A stretch of DNA of 64,000 nt from Corticium candelabrum (taxonomy: Eukaryota; Porifera; Homoscleromorpha; Homosclerophorida; Plakinidae). Positions within the stretch are counted from its first letter, which is position 1. Each line of letters starts with the position of its first letter. The translations under genes were made by a program, and so were the position numbers. The stretch lies in contig NC_085085.1 in the NCBI RefSeq assembly GCF_963422355.1, forward strand, positions 3,854,631-3,918,630. Reading direction: 5' to 3'. Below are positions 1 through 10,918 of this stretch, piece by piece. The notes beneath the pieces are model-generated. The model had not been told where the DNA came from. It saw only the letters and a program-made list of their open reading frames with translations, and made no database searches.

Positions 1-749
1 TTAACTCTGTCCAGGCTGTGTGTGTGTGTTCATGTAACACACTACCCTACTGCTCCAAATGTTTTTTGTGTAATAGATCTACTCTTTTTGAAATTTTTAC
101 CCTCAAAAAATTATAAAATAATTAAAAATATTTTTTAACCTCGAAAATTTCTGTATGTCCAGCCTATTTTGTCTTCAAGTGTACGGACGAAACATCGTCA
201 AAAATGGCTGCTAGACAGACGTCTGCAGCTCAAGATGGCAACTCAGCAAAGAAGCAAGTGGCTATGGCTGCTGCTTTCAAACCGAAATGTCAGTACCACT
301 TCCCATGTGATTTACTGTTACAAGATCCTCAGATGTTGTACTTTCAATGTATGGGTCCACAAGTACGCACAACATTTTCATTCTGATTATATTTTATTAA
401 ATTTTATTTCAAAGTTTAGTAAACGACAACAATCACATTTGGAGTGTCTGCATGATGATTATCATCTTACACTATACCTTGACTTACCAATGCAAATTTT
501 AACATCTACAATCTTATTTACTTGTTGCAATAAAATAATAAAAATTGATATCAAATTCTTGTGTGAACAAGCACAGGTGATGGTCTTACTCAGGCTGTTT
601 GGTTTGATGTTGAACACAAGCGAGCAACTGGCTTTGTGAGAAGAGTCCCTCTCCTCTGTCCATCAGTGGAAACATTTCATCTGTAAAAGTTACCTACAAA
701 CAATACGTTGAACCACAAGAAGAAAGATTGATGAAATAGAGAAATTGTT
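1..749. other. Type I spacer, no gene seen
   Basis: AT-rich noncoding sequence homologous to the region starting near 14792 and again near 54412, so the window opens inside a repeated block. Short open frames here have no codon structure or recognisable motif. Confidence 0.6.
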
Positions 750-1091
750 ACATAAACAGACGAACAGACAGACAAACGAACAGAGGACAAAAACATAGAC
801 AGACAAATGCACAGACAAATGCACAGACAAACAGACAGATGGACTGACAGACAGACAGACAGACAGACAAACTGACGTACATACATGCGTACAGACAGAC
901 AAACGAATAAACAGACAGACAGACAAACGAATAAACAGACAGACAGACAAACATGCAGACAAACTGACGGACAAACAGACAGACACACAAACAAATAGGC
1001 AGACAAACGAATGAACAGACAAACAGATGGACAAACAACAGACAGACAGACAAAAGACAGACAACAAATAACTGACAGCAAACAGACAGAC
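750..1091. repeat. Degenerate (GACA)n tract
   Basis: Tetranucleotide array of gacagaca/gacaaaca units. Shorter versions lie at the same place in the other type I blocks (15001-15110 and about 54616-54715), so its length changed after duplication. The Cys/Val/Leu-rich frames on the opposite strand are translation of the repeat. Confidence 0.9.
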
Positions 1092-1208
1092 AAATGAGGT
1101 CTGTCAATATCAGTAGGATCTAACTGTCCTGTTCTATCCTCATCAAACACGTCATAATAAAGTCTCAACAAACCTTGTCTGTTGCGTCTGTGAGGAACAT
1201 ACTCAACT
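1092..1208 (-). pseudogene. VPS51: VPS51-like N-terminal exon
   Basis: A 117-nt exon on the minus strand with an AAG acceptor and a GT donor running into the (GACA)n tract. It reads VEYVPHRRNRQGLLRLYYD followed by VFDEDRTGQLDPTDIDRPH. This resembles the N-terminus of VPS51, the GARP/EARP tethering subunit acting at the trans-Golgi, which has a basic stretch, LLRLYY and LDPTD followed by a His before the first coiled coil. No downstream VPS51 exon follows, so I call it a stranded exon, although this copy has an open frame. Homologues near 15131-15247 and 54727-54843 are more degraded. Confidence 0.5.
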
Positions 1209-1885
1209 CTTAAATATAATATGCACATGATAGATGACAAACACGGATTATTAAATTCTCACATACCACGTCTGACGTCATACTTCGCTTCTTTTCTTCG
1301 ATGTCGTCTTATTTTATTGTCACAAGAAAATCCCGTATTAGCATACCTTGAAGTCCTGACCATTAAATATGGCGATAAAATTAGTGCGCATGCGCTCAAT
1401 GTTCACTGCACAAGCTCTCTGTTCGTTGCTTTGATATGGCCGAGCAATCCTCCATCTGATCCGACAGCGAATAAACAAGTGATCCTTTTACTAGATGAAT
1501 TGAAGGCAGAAACCAAGATTTAGTTTCTACAATCAATACTGTAGCATATTTTACTGTGCAACTGGCGGCTGTTGCTCTATTTGTCTATAAGAGGTTGAAG
1601 GAGTTTCATCGAATCGTCATGAACATTTATGTTTTACTGGTGAGACGTGAGCTGCAGTGAGTTAGTAAATTTGGTACATGCACGTTAGCATAGTTGCAGT
1701 AGGTGGTAGTGTGTGAGAAATGTGACAGTCTAATGCAAATAGAGTGAGTGCTCTTTGGACAATGATGTCTCATCTATGACAACAGCACGTGAGCTCTTAC
1801 ACAGGAAGTTTGACAGGGGAGGGGCTTGGAATGGCAAATTGGTTGAGACCATGTTTGGTAGACGACGTTTGGAAACATTAGATTA
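1209..1885. other. Type I spacer with class A upstream region
   Basis: Noncoding sequence shared with 15248-15915 and, up to 55249, with the third type I block. From about 1740 it is the class A upstream region of CTHRC1-like copy 1, ending in a gaaacattagatta motif and a block shared with all copies. No gene recognised. Confidence 0.55.
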
Positions 1886-2010
1886 GGTGGAAATGTTCTA
1901 TTTCAGACTAGAACGCAACTCCCCCTCGGATGTGAGGGTGTGTGAGGAGGAGTATATAAGAGCAAGCTCACCAGCTCACTTCATCAGTATCGAGGATATC
2001 GGTCATCATC
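1886..2010 (+). promoter_or_regulatory. Class A promoter of CTHRC1-like copy 1
   Basis: TATATAAG lies at 1953-1960, about 50 nt before the ATG, preceded by a gtgtgaggagga stretch and followed by a pyrimidine-containing leader conserved in all nine copies. Upstream of about 1880 the sequence matches only copy 3, unlike the other seven. Confidence 0.75.
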
Positions 2011-2963
2011 ATGTTTTCATTTTCTGTGACAGTTCTGGTGCTCATTCAAGTCATTGCTACTTCTGGTGGTCAAAGTGTGTCGGATGAGAGAAATCAGCAG
2101 GTTAGGATGGTTTATCAAGTATTAATTAAAATATATTATTATGATTTTTTGTGTTTACCGAGTAGACGTGTGTGTCTGCTGGTGTTCCTGGAGTACCTGG
2201 ATCACCTGGAGTAAATGGATCACCCGGACGAGATGGAATGAAAGGAGAAAAGGGGATGAATGGAGAGAAAGGATTAGTGGGAGACGATGGTCGACAAGGA
2301 ATAAAAGGAGAAGGAAGGAAAGGAGAGAAAGGGGTAAAGGGGGAGAGAGGATTAGTTGGAGATGTCGGTGGTAAAGGTAATGCTGGGAAGATAGGTCCAC
2401 AAGGCCCAGAAGGTCCACACGGTCTACAAGGAATAAAAGGAGAAACAGGAAGGAAAGGAGAGAAAGGAGAAGCTGTGACACTCAACTGGAAACAGTGTGT
2501 GTGGTATAGATCAGATAGTAAGGACAGCGGTCTGATTCAGGTTATTCCAACTCGATTTATGATTACAATTATCAACGTGTGACTTGTTTTTGCTTTCTTC
2601 CAACAGAACTGTAATTTTAGGAAACATGACAGCAATTCAGCTCTACATGTTGCATATGCAGGAACTCTCAGGGTTCACTGCACCAGTGGTTGGTGCTGTT
2701 CTCGATGGTATTTTACATTCAACGGTAATGAGTGCAGTGGACCTATGACTATTGAGGGAGTTGTGCATGGATTAGCTAATGATGATCCTCACCGTCACAG
2801 ACAGATTGAGGGATACTGTGAGAACATTCCAGCAGGTCAAGTCACAATTGGATTCAACATTGGAAATTGTAACAAACGGACATCGACAATATATAATGGC
2901 CATACTGGATATCTATCGGTATCTCGCATTATGATTGGAGAAGTTCCTCCATCACAAAAGTGA
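2011..2963 (+). CDS. CTHRC1-like: CTHRC1-like secreted collagen, copy 1
   Basis: Exons 2011-2100, 2166-2540 and 2607-2963, all phase 0, give 273 residues. Exon 1 is a signal peptide (MFSFSVTVLVLIQVIA). Exon 2 holds a Cys ahead of about 32 Gly-X-Y triplets and ends at NWKQCVWYRSDSKDSG. Exon 3 is the CTHRC1 C-terminal domain, with CCSRWYFTFNGNECSGP and a terminal SRIMIGEVPP. CTHRC1 is an extracellular trimer; the vertebrate protein modulates Wnt/PCP and TGF-beta signalling, and a role here is inferred only from homology. One triplet is a residue short (GIK-GE-GRK), as in copies 3 and 7. Variable sites read HCTSGWCCS, VVHGLANDDP and CNKRTSTIYNGHTG, close to copy 7. The start is the only ATG before the signal sequence and suits the TATA box. 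Confidence 0.92.
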
Positions 2964-3171
2964 CTGAATTAGAGGAATTAGAACTTGTGTCCAGTACAGT
3001 TTGTAGTACGTACAGTATGAGGTAGCTGAAATAGGAGGATGGATGGTCTCTCTTGCAGTATGTGAGTGTATGTATGATTTATTCAAAGTGTAGCTGCAAC
3101 TAAAAATCAATATCGTTTGTCAAAGCTACAAAAAAACTGTTGCCCATAGAAAGCATCGAAACTTGCTTTCG

Positions 3172-3173
<2 letters not shown>
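2964..3173. other. 3' flank of copy 1
   Basis: Sequence conserved downstream of all nine genes, presumably 3' UTR and flank. No canonical AATAAA is visible close to the stop, so the transcript end is not placed. Confidence 0.5.

Positions 3174-3245
<72 letters not shown>
3174..3245. repeat. (TG)n microsatellite, left part
   Basis: Pure dinucleotide tract split from 3660-3753 by a SINE. The equivalent tract after copy 7 (43121-43204) is uninterrupted. Confidence 0.95.
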
Positions 3246-3247
<2 letters not shown>

Positions 3248-3656
3248 TACAATAGCTCAGTTGGTCAGAGAGTCATCTCATGGAGTGTTTACATACGGGA
3301 CCTTGAAGGGTCGCAAGTTCAAGTCACAGTGATGGCGAGCTATAGCATAATTTCCTTAAGCAAGAAACTAACACACATTTGCTTCTCTCGTCTTAGGAGT
3401 ATAAATGAGTACCTGGTCATTGACTGGGGTACTAAGCAGCCATCGGCTGTGATGTGACGTCAGCCACTAGGGTCCTGGTGAGACTTCAAGTGCTCACACC
3501 ACAGTTGGGTTCACAAGTCGGTGCTCCTGCAAGTGCCTGGCCCGGCTCCAGGAATTTGCTAGCGCAGGCCCAGAGATCCCTGAGTAGCGCACAGGGACCA
3601 GCTTAACAGCGGGGGTGTGACCTCTGAGAGGCAGCTCCTGACATTTAAGGATTTTT

Positions 3657-3659
<3 letters not shown>
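3246..3659 (+). mobile_element. tRNA-derived SINE inserted in (TG)n
   Basis: The 5' end has a Pol III A box (TAGCTCAGTTGG, 3253-3264) and a B box (GTTCAAGTC, 3317-3325) at tRNA spacing. A central core at about 3350-3427 (GAGTACCTGGTCATTGACTG) is shared with the SINE at 19702-20158. It is absent from the corresponding site after copy 7, so insertion followed that duplication. The family resembles animal tRNA SINEs with a conserved central domain; I cannot name it. Confidence 0.75.

Positions 3660-3753
<94 letters not shown>
3660..3753. repeat. (TG)n microsatellite, right part
   Basis: Continuation of the TG tract beyond the SINE. Confidence 0.95.
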
Positions 3754-3755
<2 letters not shown>

Positions 3756-4711
3756 CTACAATGGTTGAACCTACTCAATCTGACAATCAACCTTACTGTC
3801 TGTTTTATAACTCTAATCCATGTTTTCTGGTTTCATCAAACTTTACAAAAGGCAGAACAAAGATGAAAAGAGAAAGAAGACCGTGTTACTTCACATAAAA
3901 GTGAGGCTTAGCAGAGAGTCTGACCCACCACATCCTGCAGTGCAACTACTAGGCATGCCCACAAGGTAGCTCAAAACTCCAAACATTCTCATCGTGCCAG
4001 CTCTGAGCACAAGCAGCTAGTCTACTACTGTAGTGAGCGACCGCCATATCAGACTCCTGGAAAGATGTAGGAAGACAACAGTAGAAGACCTTCACAGTAC
4101 ATACAATCAATCAATCATCAAGTCTATGTATCAAGTTTACATTAAAAACATTTGAGTTATGTGTAGTAGTTCGTCTTGGATCAGAGTATCTATGCATGGG
4201 CAATGGATGTTGCAGTTCCCTCGCCCACAAGGGCAAGACCTCATACCTCAAGACATAAGGGCAGTCCTACTCAACCTCATGCTACTGTAAATCAACATGT
4301 TGTTTGTAACCACAAATGTTTGTAAACTGCCACAAACTCTATTTCGTAAGAAAAAATGTTCATAAACTTCCCTAATTCGGTTTGAACGTATGTGGAAGTG
4401 ACGAGGCTCAATCAACATCCGGGTAGGTGTCTCTGATTTCTTGGTTTGCAAAAGCCAATTTGTTGACAGCTGGTGCATGCAAGATACTACTCTGAGCCGA
4501 GAAAGCCGTTTCTGCCCCAACCCAAACAACAAAAACAATCATTTAGATATAGCGTTGCATGTAAATCTGAACAGATTGATATTTGGGCTACAAAATGTGC
4601 ATGGATACTTGGACTACAACAAGACAGCAAATTCAATTAATCTGCCAACAATATGTATTCATCATGATACATTGTACAACCGGTAAAGTCGAGACACAGC
4701 AGTCAACAGCG

Positions 4712-4793
<82 letters not shown>

Positions 4794-4939
4794 TACAAAC
4801 CGACATGAGTATTGTATTAAGAACAAACAGTACAGTACGTCTGTAGTGATGAAAGGTATAACAGTTAAACAAGTTTTAGTACCGTCTGCATTAAAGGATT
4901 AAAGCGATTACATGAGAATCGGCATCCGTCGCTGTGCTG
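3754..4939. other. Intergenic spacer after copy 1, with (TA)n
   Basis: Sequence repeated after copies 1, 3, 4, 5, 6 and 7 (starting gttgaacctactca). It contains an uninterrupted (TA)n at 4713-4790, much shorter or absent in other copies. No coding signal found. Confidence 0.6.
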
Positions 4940-5390
4940 CTATTGTTCGCTCAGTAATACTCCGGCCGAGTCCTTCACCGAATGGTATATAATGTTCTTG
5001 ATCTAGAATTCACAGTTCGGTCTCGTCTCGGTGTACATGCGATGTGTCGTAGAGCGTTACCTGTAATTTGTCTTCGTGACTAGTATGTGTGTCCGACAGT
5101 CGGCGAAACTCATGAGTCAACATGAGACAATGAGCTAAATGCTAGACAAACATGCATTGAATGACATTCTTTTAATTAACAGAGGAGTACTATGGTGTGC
5201 ATCCTTACTTCTGGTGATTCAAAATCTTCTGCTATCTTTTTGCAACTATGTAGATTTCCTTAAAATTAATTAATTATTAATATTCAGTCAATCATCCAAC
5301 ACACATATTGTCAAACAATCACATGCAGACAGTGTGACAAAATACAAGCATGAAATAGGGTTCAATAGATACAAGAAATATAAACAACCA

Positions 5391-5695
5391 ACTCTGGTGA
5401 CTTTCCTGATTCTAATTCCTACAACAAGAAACTGAAATTACATTGTTTTCCTGTTAGGGACATTTCCAAATGGCAAATGTTTTTCAATGCCAACAGCATT
5501 ATAAGATTAGTGATGACCCACCCGCCATCCCCTCTAATTCAGACAAAATCTGAAATGCTGCTCCCACACACTGATTGAAAGGGCACATGTTTATGCAAAC
5601 TGTAAACTGTCATGGCAAAAAAAGTTCCATTGACCTACTCTGCATATCAACCACCTTCTGTCAATAAATGCACACTGTAGGTGTAAATCTAATGT

Positions 5696-5730
<35 letters not shown>

Positions 5731-5745
5731 ACACCATACACACAC

Positions 5746-5795
<50 letters not shown>

Positions 5796-6140
5796 TGGAC
5801 AAATGTTAAGCCCTCCATGTTAAAAGATCCCACAAAGTTTAAACGACTAACTCTGGTGACCCTTCCTGATCCCAATTGTTACAACAAGAAACTGTAATTA
5901 CATATTTTTTCCTGTTAGGGACATTGCCAGATAGAAAATGTTCCTTCAACGCCAAGAACATTAGGATTGGTGATGACCAACCCACTCCCCTCTAATCTGG
6001 ACATAATCTGAGATGCTGCGGCCACATACTGATTGAATGGACACACGTTTATGTGAAGTACTGTAAACTGCCATCACAAACAAAGTTCCATTGACTTTAG
6101 TAGATCAGTTCTCTCAATATCAGCCACCTAATAAATGCAC
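5391..6140. repeat. Imperfect tandem duplication of about 430 bp
   Basis: 5391-5690 and 5850-6150 are diverged direct copies (ctctggtgac ... aaatgcacactg), separated by an (AC)n tract (5695-5792) and a fragment resembling the 3' end of the 19.7-kb SINE. The same arrangement recurs at 44805-45700. It lies in a KDM3-like intron. Confidence 0.65.
5695..5792. repeat. (AC)n microsatellite
   Basis: Interrupted CA tract; its counterpart after copy 7 (45111-45335) is more than twice as long. Confidence 0.95.
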
Positions 6141-6547
6141 ACTGCAGATGTAAATCTGATGTTCAGGTAGGCAAAACACGTGCTAAGACAACAGAGTGTC
6201 ATTGTCACCTAGGGATGCAGAAGCCAATCAGAAGAATTTCAAAGAATCTCTTGAGTCTTCAATTAAATAGTAACATTTTGGCATCAAACATCTTCAATAC
6301 CACAAAATTGGCACTACACACCCATCCAAAACAAAATTATTTGATTTGGAGATCAGCCCCCACTGTAGATGATGTGCAATTCATGCCTGAAGTTTCACAT
6401 TCAAAGTGAAGTATGGAGCCAATGGGCCCATAAACGGCTAGTGAGGCTGAACATTATTTCAAGCTCAGAGAGTACGCAGATTTGCCATTGAGCGGCAGAA
6501 AGACACAATAAAAATAGACACGCAAGCCACTCACATGGGTGCACCCA

Positions 6548-6831
<284 letters not shown>

Positions 6832-7036
6832 GACAGAAGCATCACACAAAACTACACTACACATCCACACCACTAATGCAGCAAGACACATACAACTCAC
6901 CTGATGCGGAGTGCCGGCAGGAAGAAAGATAGCATCACCAACGCACTGAGCAATAGCCCACCCTTCTACTCCATACTCTCTACGCAACCTCTCTCAAAGT
7001 TCCTTGTCCAAGTAAAAGCACTACAACAACAACAAC

Positions 7037-7312
<276 letters not shown>

Positions 7313-7473
7313 CAAACTAACCACACCCGACTGCTCTTCATAATACACAAAACCTGATCGTGTATAGGATCGTTGTCTGCCTCACACTCCATGCCTCTCT
7401 CTCGACTCACTTTCAGTAACAACTGTCGAATCTTTGGCGCATCCTCTGCAGCAAAGATGTGCCACAAGGCGCC

Positions 7474-8090
7474 CTACCAATCAGCATCGATCAGTAATGC
7501 ACACGACACATTAGAAGTCTGAAGGTTGAGATAGTAAATATAATAAATGCCGACTATGTAACTTGTTGCGAATCGACCCGAAACTGTAAATCGTGTAAAA
7601 ATCTGCCTGCAATCTGTCTGCTATTCCAAACACTTAGTGCGTACCACGTTATGCTCTAGTCTCTGTAGCTAGACCTTTCCTCGCTGCGTCATACTTCCGG
7701 GTGAGAAAGCGTCTGGTGGACAGCACTTGAAGTCACTGTGTTGCCGCTGCACTGAAAATTGGTCATCTAAATACCAGATTGGTATGCATGAAGCGCAATC
7801 CTATCTCAATTGTCTTCTTTTGTTTCGTAGAAAACAACTCGTAAACTACAGTTAGAGTATTTGCTGTTTGTGAAATCTGCTTGTCAACAGCAGCAAACGT
7901 GACCAGGGAAACGTTGACGTTGACAAGCTTCGTCATAATCAACATCTGACGTAGTGTTGTGCGCTCGTGTCACAATGGAGACTGGATGCGACTGGATGCC
8001 AACGTACAGTGAGCATAGTGAATGAATGCGTAAGTACTCGATGCTGTTTGCAATGCACAACACAGACTATGCATTCAATAGAGAACTAAA

Positions 8091-8091
<1 letters not shown>
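7474..8091. other. Spacer within KDM3-like intron
   Basis: No exon found. The part from about 7680 to 8050 matches the palindromic segment at 24318-24960, partly in reverse. Confidence 0.5.

Positions 8092-8141
<50 letters not shown>
8092..8141. repeat. (GACA)n microsatellite
   Basis: Pure tetranucleotide repeat; the counterpart at 47633-47705 is longer. Confidence 0.95.
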
Positions 8142-8149
<8 letters not shown>

Positions 8150-8652
8150 CCTCTACCACCTCGCTCAGCTCTGCTACACGGGCGTTATAAAACACAAACA
8201 ACAGGATTATTTCAAAACAGCTACACACATACCATGACATTCACTGCATCAGACATGTCGAGATGTAGATTGGTCGTTCCTTCCTTCGGGTACGCTGCTG
8301 AGCCTGGAATAAGAAAACCATAAACTTGATAAACCAAATACACAACAACAAACAGTACGTTATAACACTCACCATATGCATTGTACATCTTAGGGACTAA
8401 GTCAGGCTTCACAATTCGATCCGGAAGTCTAAACAAGAATGGCACAATCATTCGTCAACTTTCACCAATAGATCAATGAATTGACTAAAACAAACCTGGC
8501 TGCAAGATTTAGCCGATCATCTCGTCCTGCGTATTCCGGTAAGGAACCGTTTTCCATCAAATCTTCAAATCTAACAAGACAATACAATGTACTAACCCTA
8601 CGTCAAACACTAAAAACATAAGACAATAGATCATCGAGAGACTACGACTACT

Positions 8653-9283
8653 CACCACCGTATCCGTTCAAATGCAAGCCCCACCAAAATTCAAGCTGTT
8701 TCACAACTTATATATAGTCTGGGTGTTAATCTTAATAAAAGACCCAGACTGAATAAAAGACCCACCCTACCTTCGGCTGCATGCGTAGAGGCGGGATGTG
8801 TTTCAATCTGCAGCTAAGGCACCTATTCAACCACTCAGTTGAAACTATGATACATTCTTTCAAGTGTGTGAGAATCACTACCACTGTTGACGATGTGGAG
8901 GATGCTTTAACAGCCTGCATGAAGGATGAAAGCAGTGGAAAGCAGATCAAACATCATCTCTACCTAAGCAATGACCAATCACAATCAGTGAGCTGAGGCC
9001 GGCGGATGTCACAGAACAGAAGGAAGAAGATGTAGCACTCTTGGAAAAATCAGACTTTGAAGGCTACACTGCAGACGACTCGCTGTAATTTTTATGTAGC
9101 TGGACGATCACGTGAACAGATACAAGTAGTATATTGCAACTCTAGCATGCAGTCATATCTTCATACCATAAAAGCCCTGTCTAAATACAAGCCCCAGGTC
9201 TTTAATTATTACACAAACAAGCTTTTTGTATTCAACCATTCAATTCAAACCCTGGGGCTTGTATTTAGATGGATAGTTTATTG
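8653..9283 (+). mobile_element. Decayed TIR transposon with pogo/Tigger-like transposase tail
   Basis: Ends are imperfect inverted repeats of about 30 bp sharing AAATACAAGCCCCA; the right arm also forms a 19-bp hairpin (9180-9198 with 9251-9269). Inside, 8781-8996 reads LFNHSVETMIHSFK then CVRITTTVDDVEDALTACMK, recalling the SFK-C-I-NALDG-ED C-terminus of pogo/Tigger DDE transposases. After a frame change the reading continues to 9088 as ELRPADVTEQKEEDVALLEK. Only this C-terminal piece remains, so the copy cannot move itself. The same insertion is present at 26115-26764 and 48218-48848 and was copied with its block. Superfamily assignment is tentative. Confidence 0.55.
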
Positions 9284-9551
9284 TCAATGCTGCTGTGCCA
9301 AACAAATAAACATAAACGTCACAAACTGCAAATCAACTCGAACCTTCAGCTTGAGTAACAGAGTAACATGGGTTTGCCTTGATCGTCGACCATTCGAGCT
9401 GTAAAGAGCGCACGTCACTCCAGATTAGAATGTCGTGTTGTATACAACTGTTTACCAGAAAGATCTTCGAAGCCGTTCCAAAACTGGTCAATTGGTAAGT
9501 CTTCGATGATATATCCGCTTCTGCAGTTGACCATGTCACAGTGATCCTTGC

Positions 9552-10317
9552 CTGAAATCATAACAACAGTTTAGACCTAAATCAACTATAGGCATACAAA
9601 CTAATGTATGTAAGCAGTAACAAGTACATCTGATGGCAAGATATCAAGCTGCTTAAGGATTTGCTCATTGCATCATTTTAAAGTTCAAGATCAATAAAAT
9701 AATCTGTCCATCCATCCGTCCATTTGTCTGTCTGTCTGTCTGTCTGTATTTGCCATTTCAGCTACTCAATCCAGTCTGTCTATCTGTCCGTCTAGTTTAT
9801 CTGTTGGCCTCTTGTCCTTCAGCAGGCATTCAACCGTCCACATTCTAAATACATTCACACATTCTTCTTGAATATATACTCACACGCTTTGCCCAACTAC
9901 GTTTACACATGAGGTCCCATACCTTTGTAGGATTAGGGAGGCTCGAGTGTAGTAGGTGCTGAATCAGTGACAACTAACAGTTGCTTTGAATAGGCAACAG
10001 AGCAGCCCAATACTTCAAAACAAGTGTCGCTCGGCGAATACTACGACATTCCTTTAAGGTTTGTTTTGCACATCCTGAATGTGCAAGTTTCTAGTGGAAA
10101 CAGTCACTTTCCTGAACTGCTTTAGTGTCTAGAGGTATTTAAGTTAAACTAGTTTAAGGTGCAGCTAGTTTAAGGTGCAGCTAGTGGAAACACGGTCATA
10201 GTGTATATGCCACAATCACATTATGCTCGTTGCTTGTGAATAAAGAAATTTGTAATCAAATTTGGTACATACACATTGTGTGACACTCTCTAGCAAGGAA
10301 AAGGAGAGCTGACTTAC
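9552..10317. other. Type II spacer, no gene seen
   Basis: Noncoding; short (GTCT)n near 9724-9747. Contains repeated ttaaggtgcagctagt near 10150-10185. Shared with 27035-27779 and 49117-49866. Confidence 0.55.
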
Positions 10318-10494
10318 AACTGTTGCTGACAGATCGTTACGTAGTCGCTCGTGAGTCAGTTCATCATGCACACACTTCAATCGCTGCAGCAGCTGCATTG
10401 ATCTCTGCAGAAAAATTCATAAAACAGAAACACACTGGAGAATTGGTTGATGGAACGCACCTTCTTGACAGCAGCCGGACTCGTCGACCGATAA
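10318..10494 (-). pseudogene. Two-exon gene fragment, possibly VPS51
   Basis: Exons 10461-10494 and 10318-10404 on the minus strand match the intact pair at 25078-25251. Here the second exon is 87 nt rather than 83 nt, so the frame is lost after EEINAAAAAIEVCA. See the 25-kb entry for the reading. Confidence 0.45.
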
Positions 10495-10918
10495 CTGTAC
10501 AAGACAAAGTAAATTATGTTAGATACGACATCACGTGATCTCTTCTGTCTTGCTAGAAATGCCAATCCCTCTCCCTTCTACTTCCGGAAGGTTGGGACAG
10601 TGGGAAGTTGGCACGTGGTAATGTTGGATGTTAGCACCGTCGTGGAGACTCTCATTGTTGTGCCCACATCCAAAATCTCCAAAGCCACGAGACAACAAGC
10701 AACAACTACAGATTGGACGTCTCCAACGAGACAGTTGGTCTACAAATTTTACTGCGCATGTGCAACTTCTTCCGTGTGTTTCAGTGAAGATGTCGATCCG
10801 TTCTAACGTCTTCTACTCTGCTCATCTTTTGGCCTCTTCCAGAGAGTCAGAAGAGGTAAACGCTCTTTTGTTTTTCTTTTCTTGTTACTTGTAGTGGAGA
10901 TGCTAAAACGACGTGTTA
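10495..10918. promoter_or_regulatory. Promoter-like segment with a candidate first exon
   Basis: Contains TCACGTGA (E-box/CLEAR-like), an NRF1-like GCGCATG(T/C)GC motif near 10750 and ACTTCCG, typical of housekeeping promoters. Downstream, 10791-10855 reads MSIRSNVFYSAHLLASSRES and ends at a GT donor, a possible first exon of an unrecognised gene. Related segments are at 28200-28292, 50290-50406 and, with an early stop, in type III blocks near 20910-20980. Confidence 0.35.

Noticed and set aside
677-1240. Long minus-strand Cys/Leu/Val/Ser-rich frame
   Set aside because: Most of it is the (GACA)n tract read in reverse; only the part at 1092-1208 resembles a real exon.
1267-1281. First coding exon (MTSDV) of the VPS51-like gene
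   Set aside because: Its splice phase does not agree with the exon at 1092-1208.
2101-2214. Reading exon 1 straight through intron 1
   Set aside because: The read-through gives an early stop. Splicing at 2100/2166 restores the Cys-collagen frame in phase 0 in all nine copies.
2126-2485. Pro/Phe/Ser-rich minus-strand frames opposite exon 2 of each copy
   Set aside because: These are the antisense shadow of the Gly-X-Y codons; they recur only because the collagen exon recurs.
3246-3325. Functional tRNA gene
   Set aside because: A and B boxes are present but the cloverleaf arms are not convincing and a SINE body follows; the same applies at 20071-20143.
4980-5002. TATATAATG-like motif as a promoter
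   Set aside because: It is the minus-strand KDM3 codons for NIIYH in the last exon, repeated in every block.
8781-8996. Small host gene of 71 codons
   Set aside because: It lies between inverted repeats of a transposon remnant and looks like a transposase tail that changes frame.
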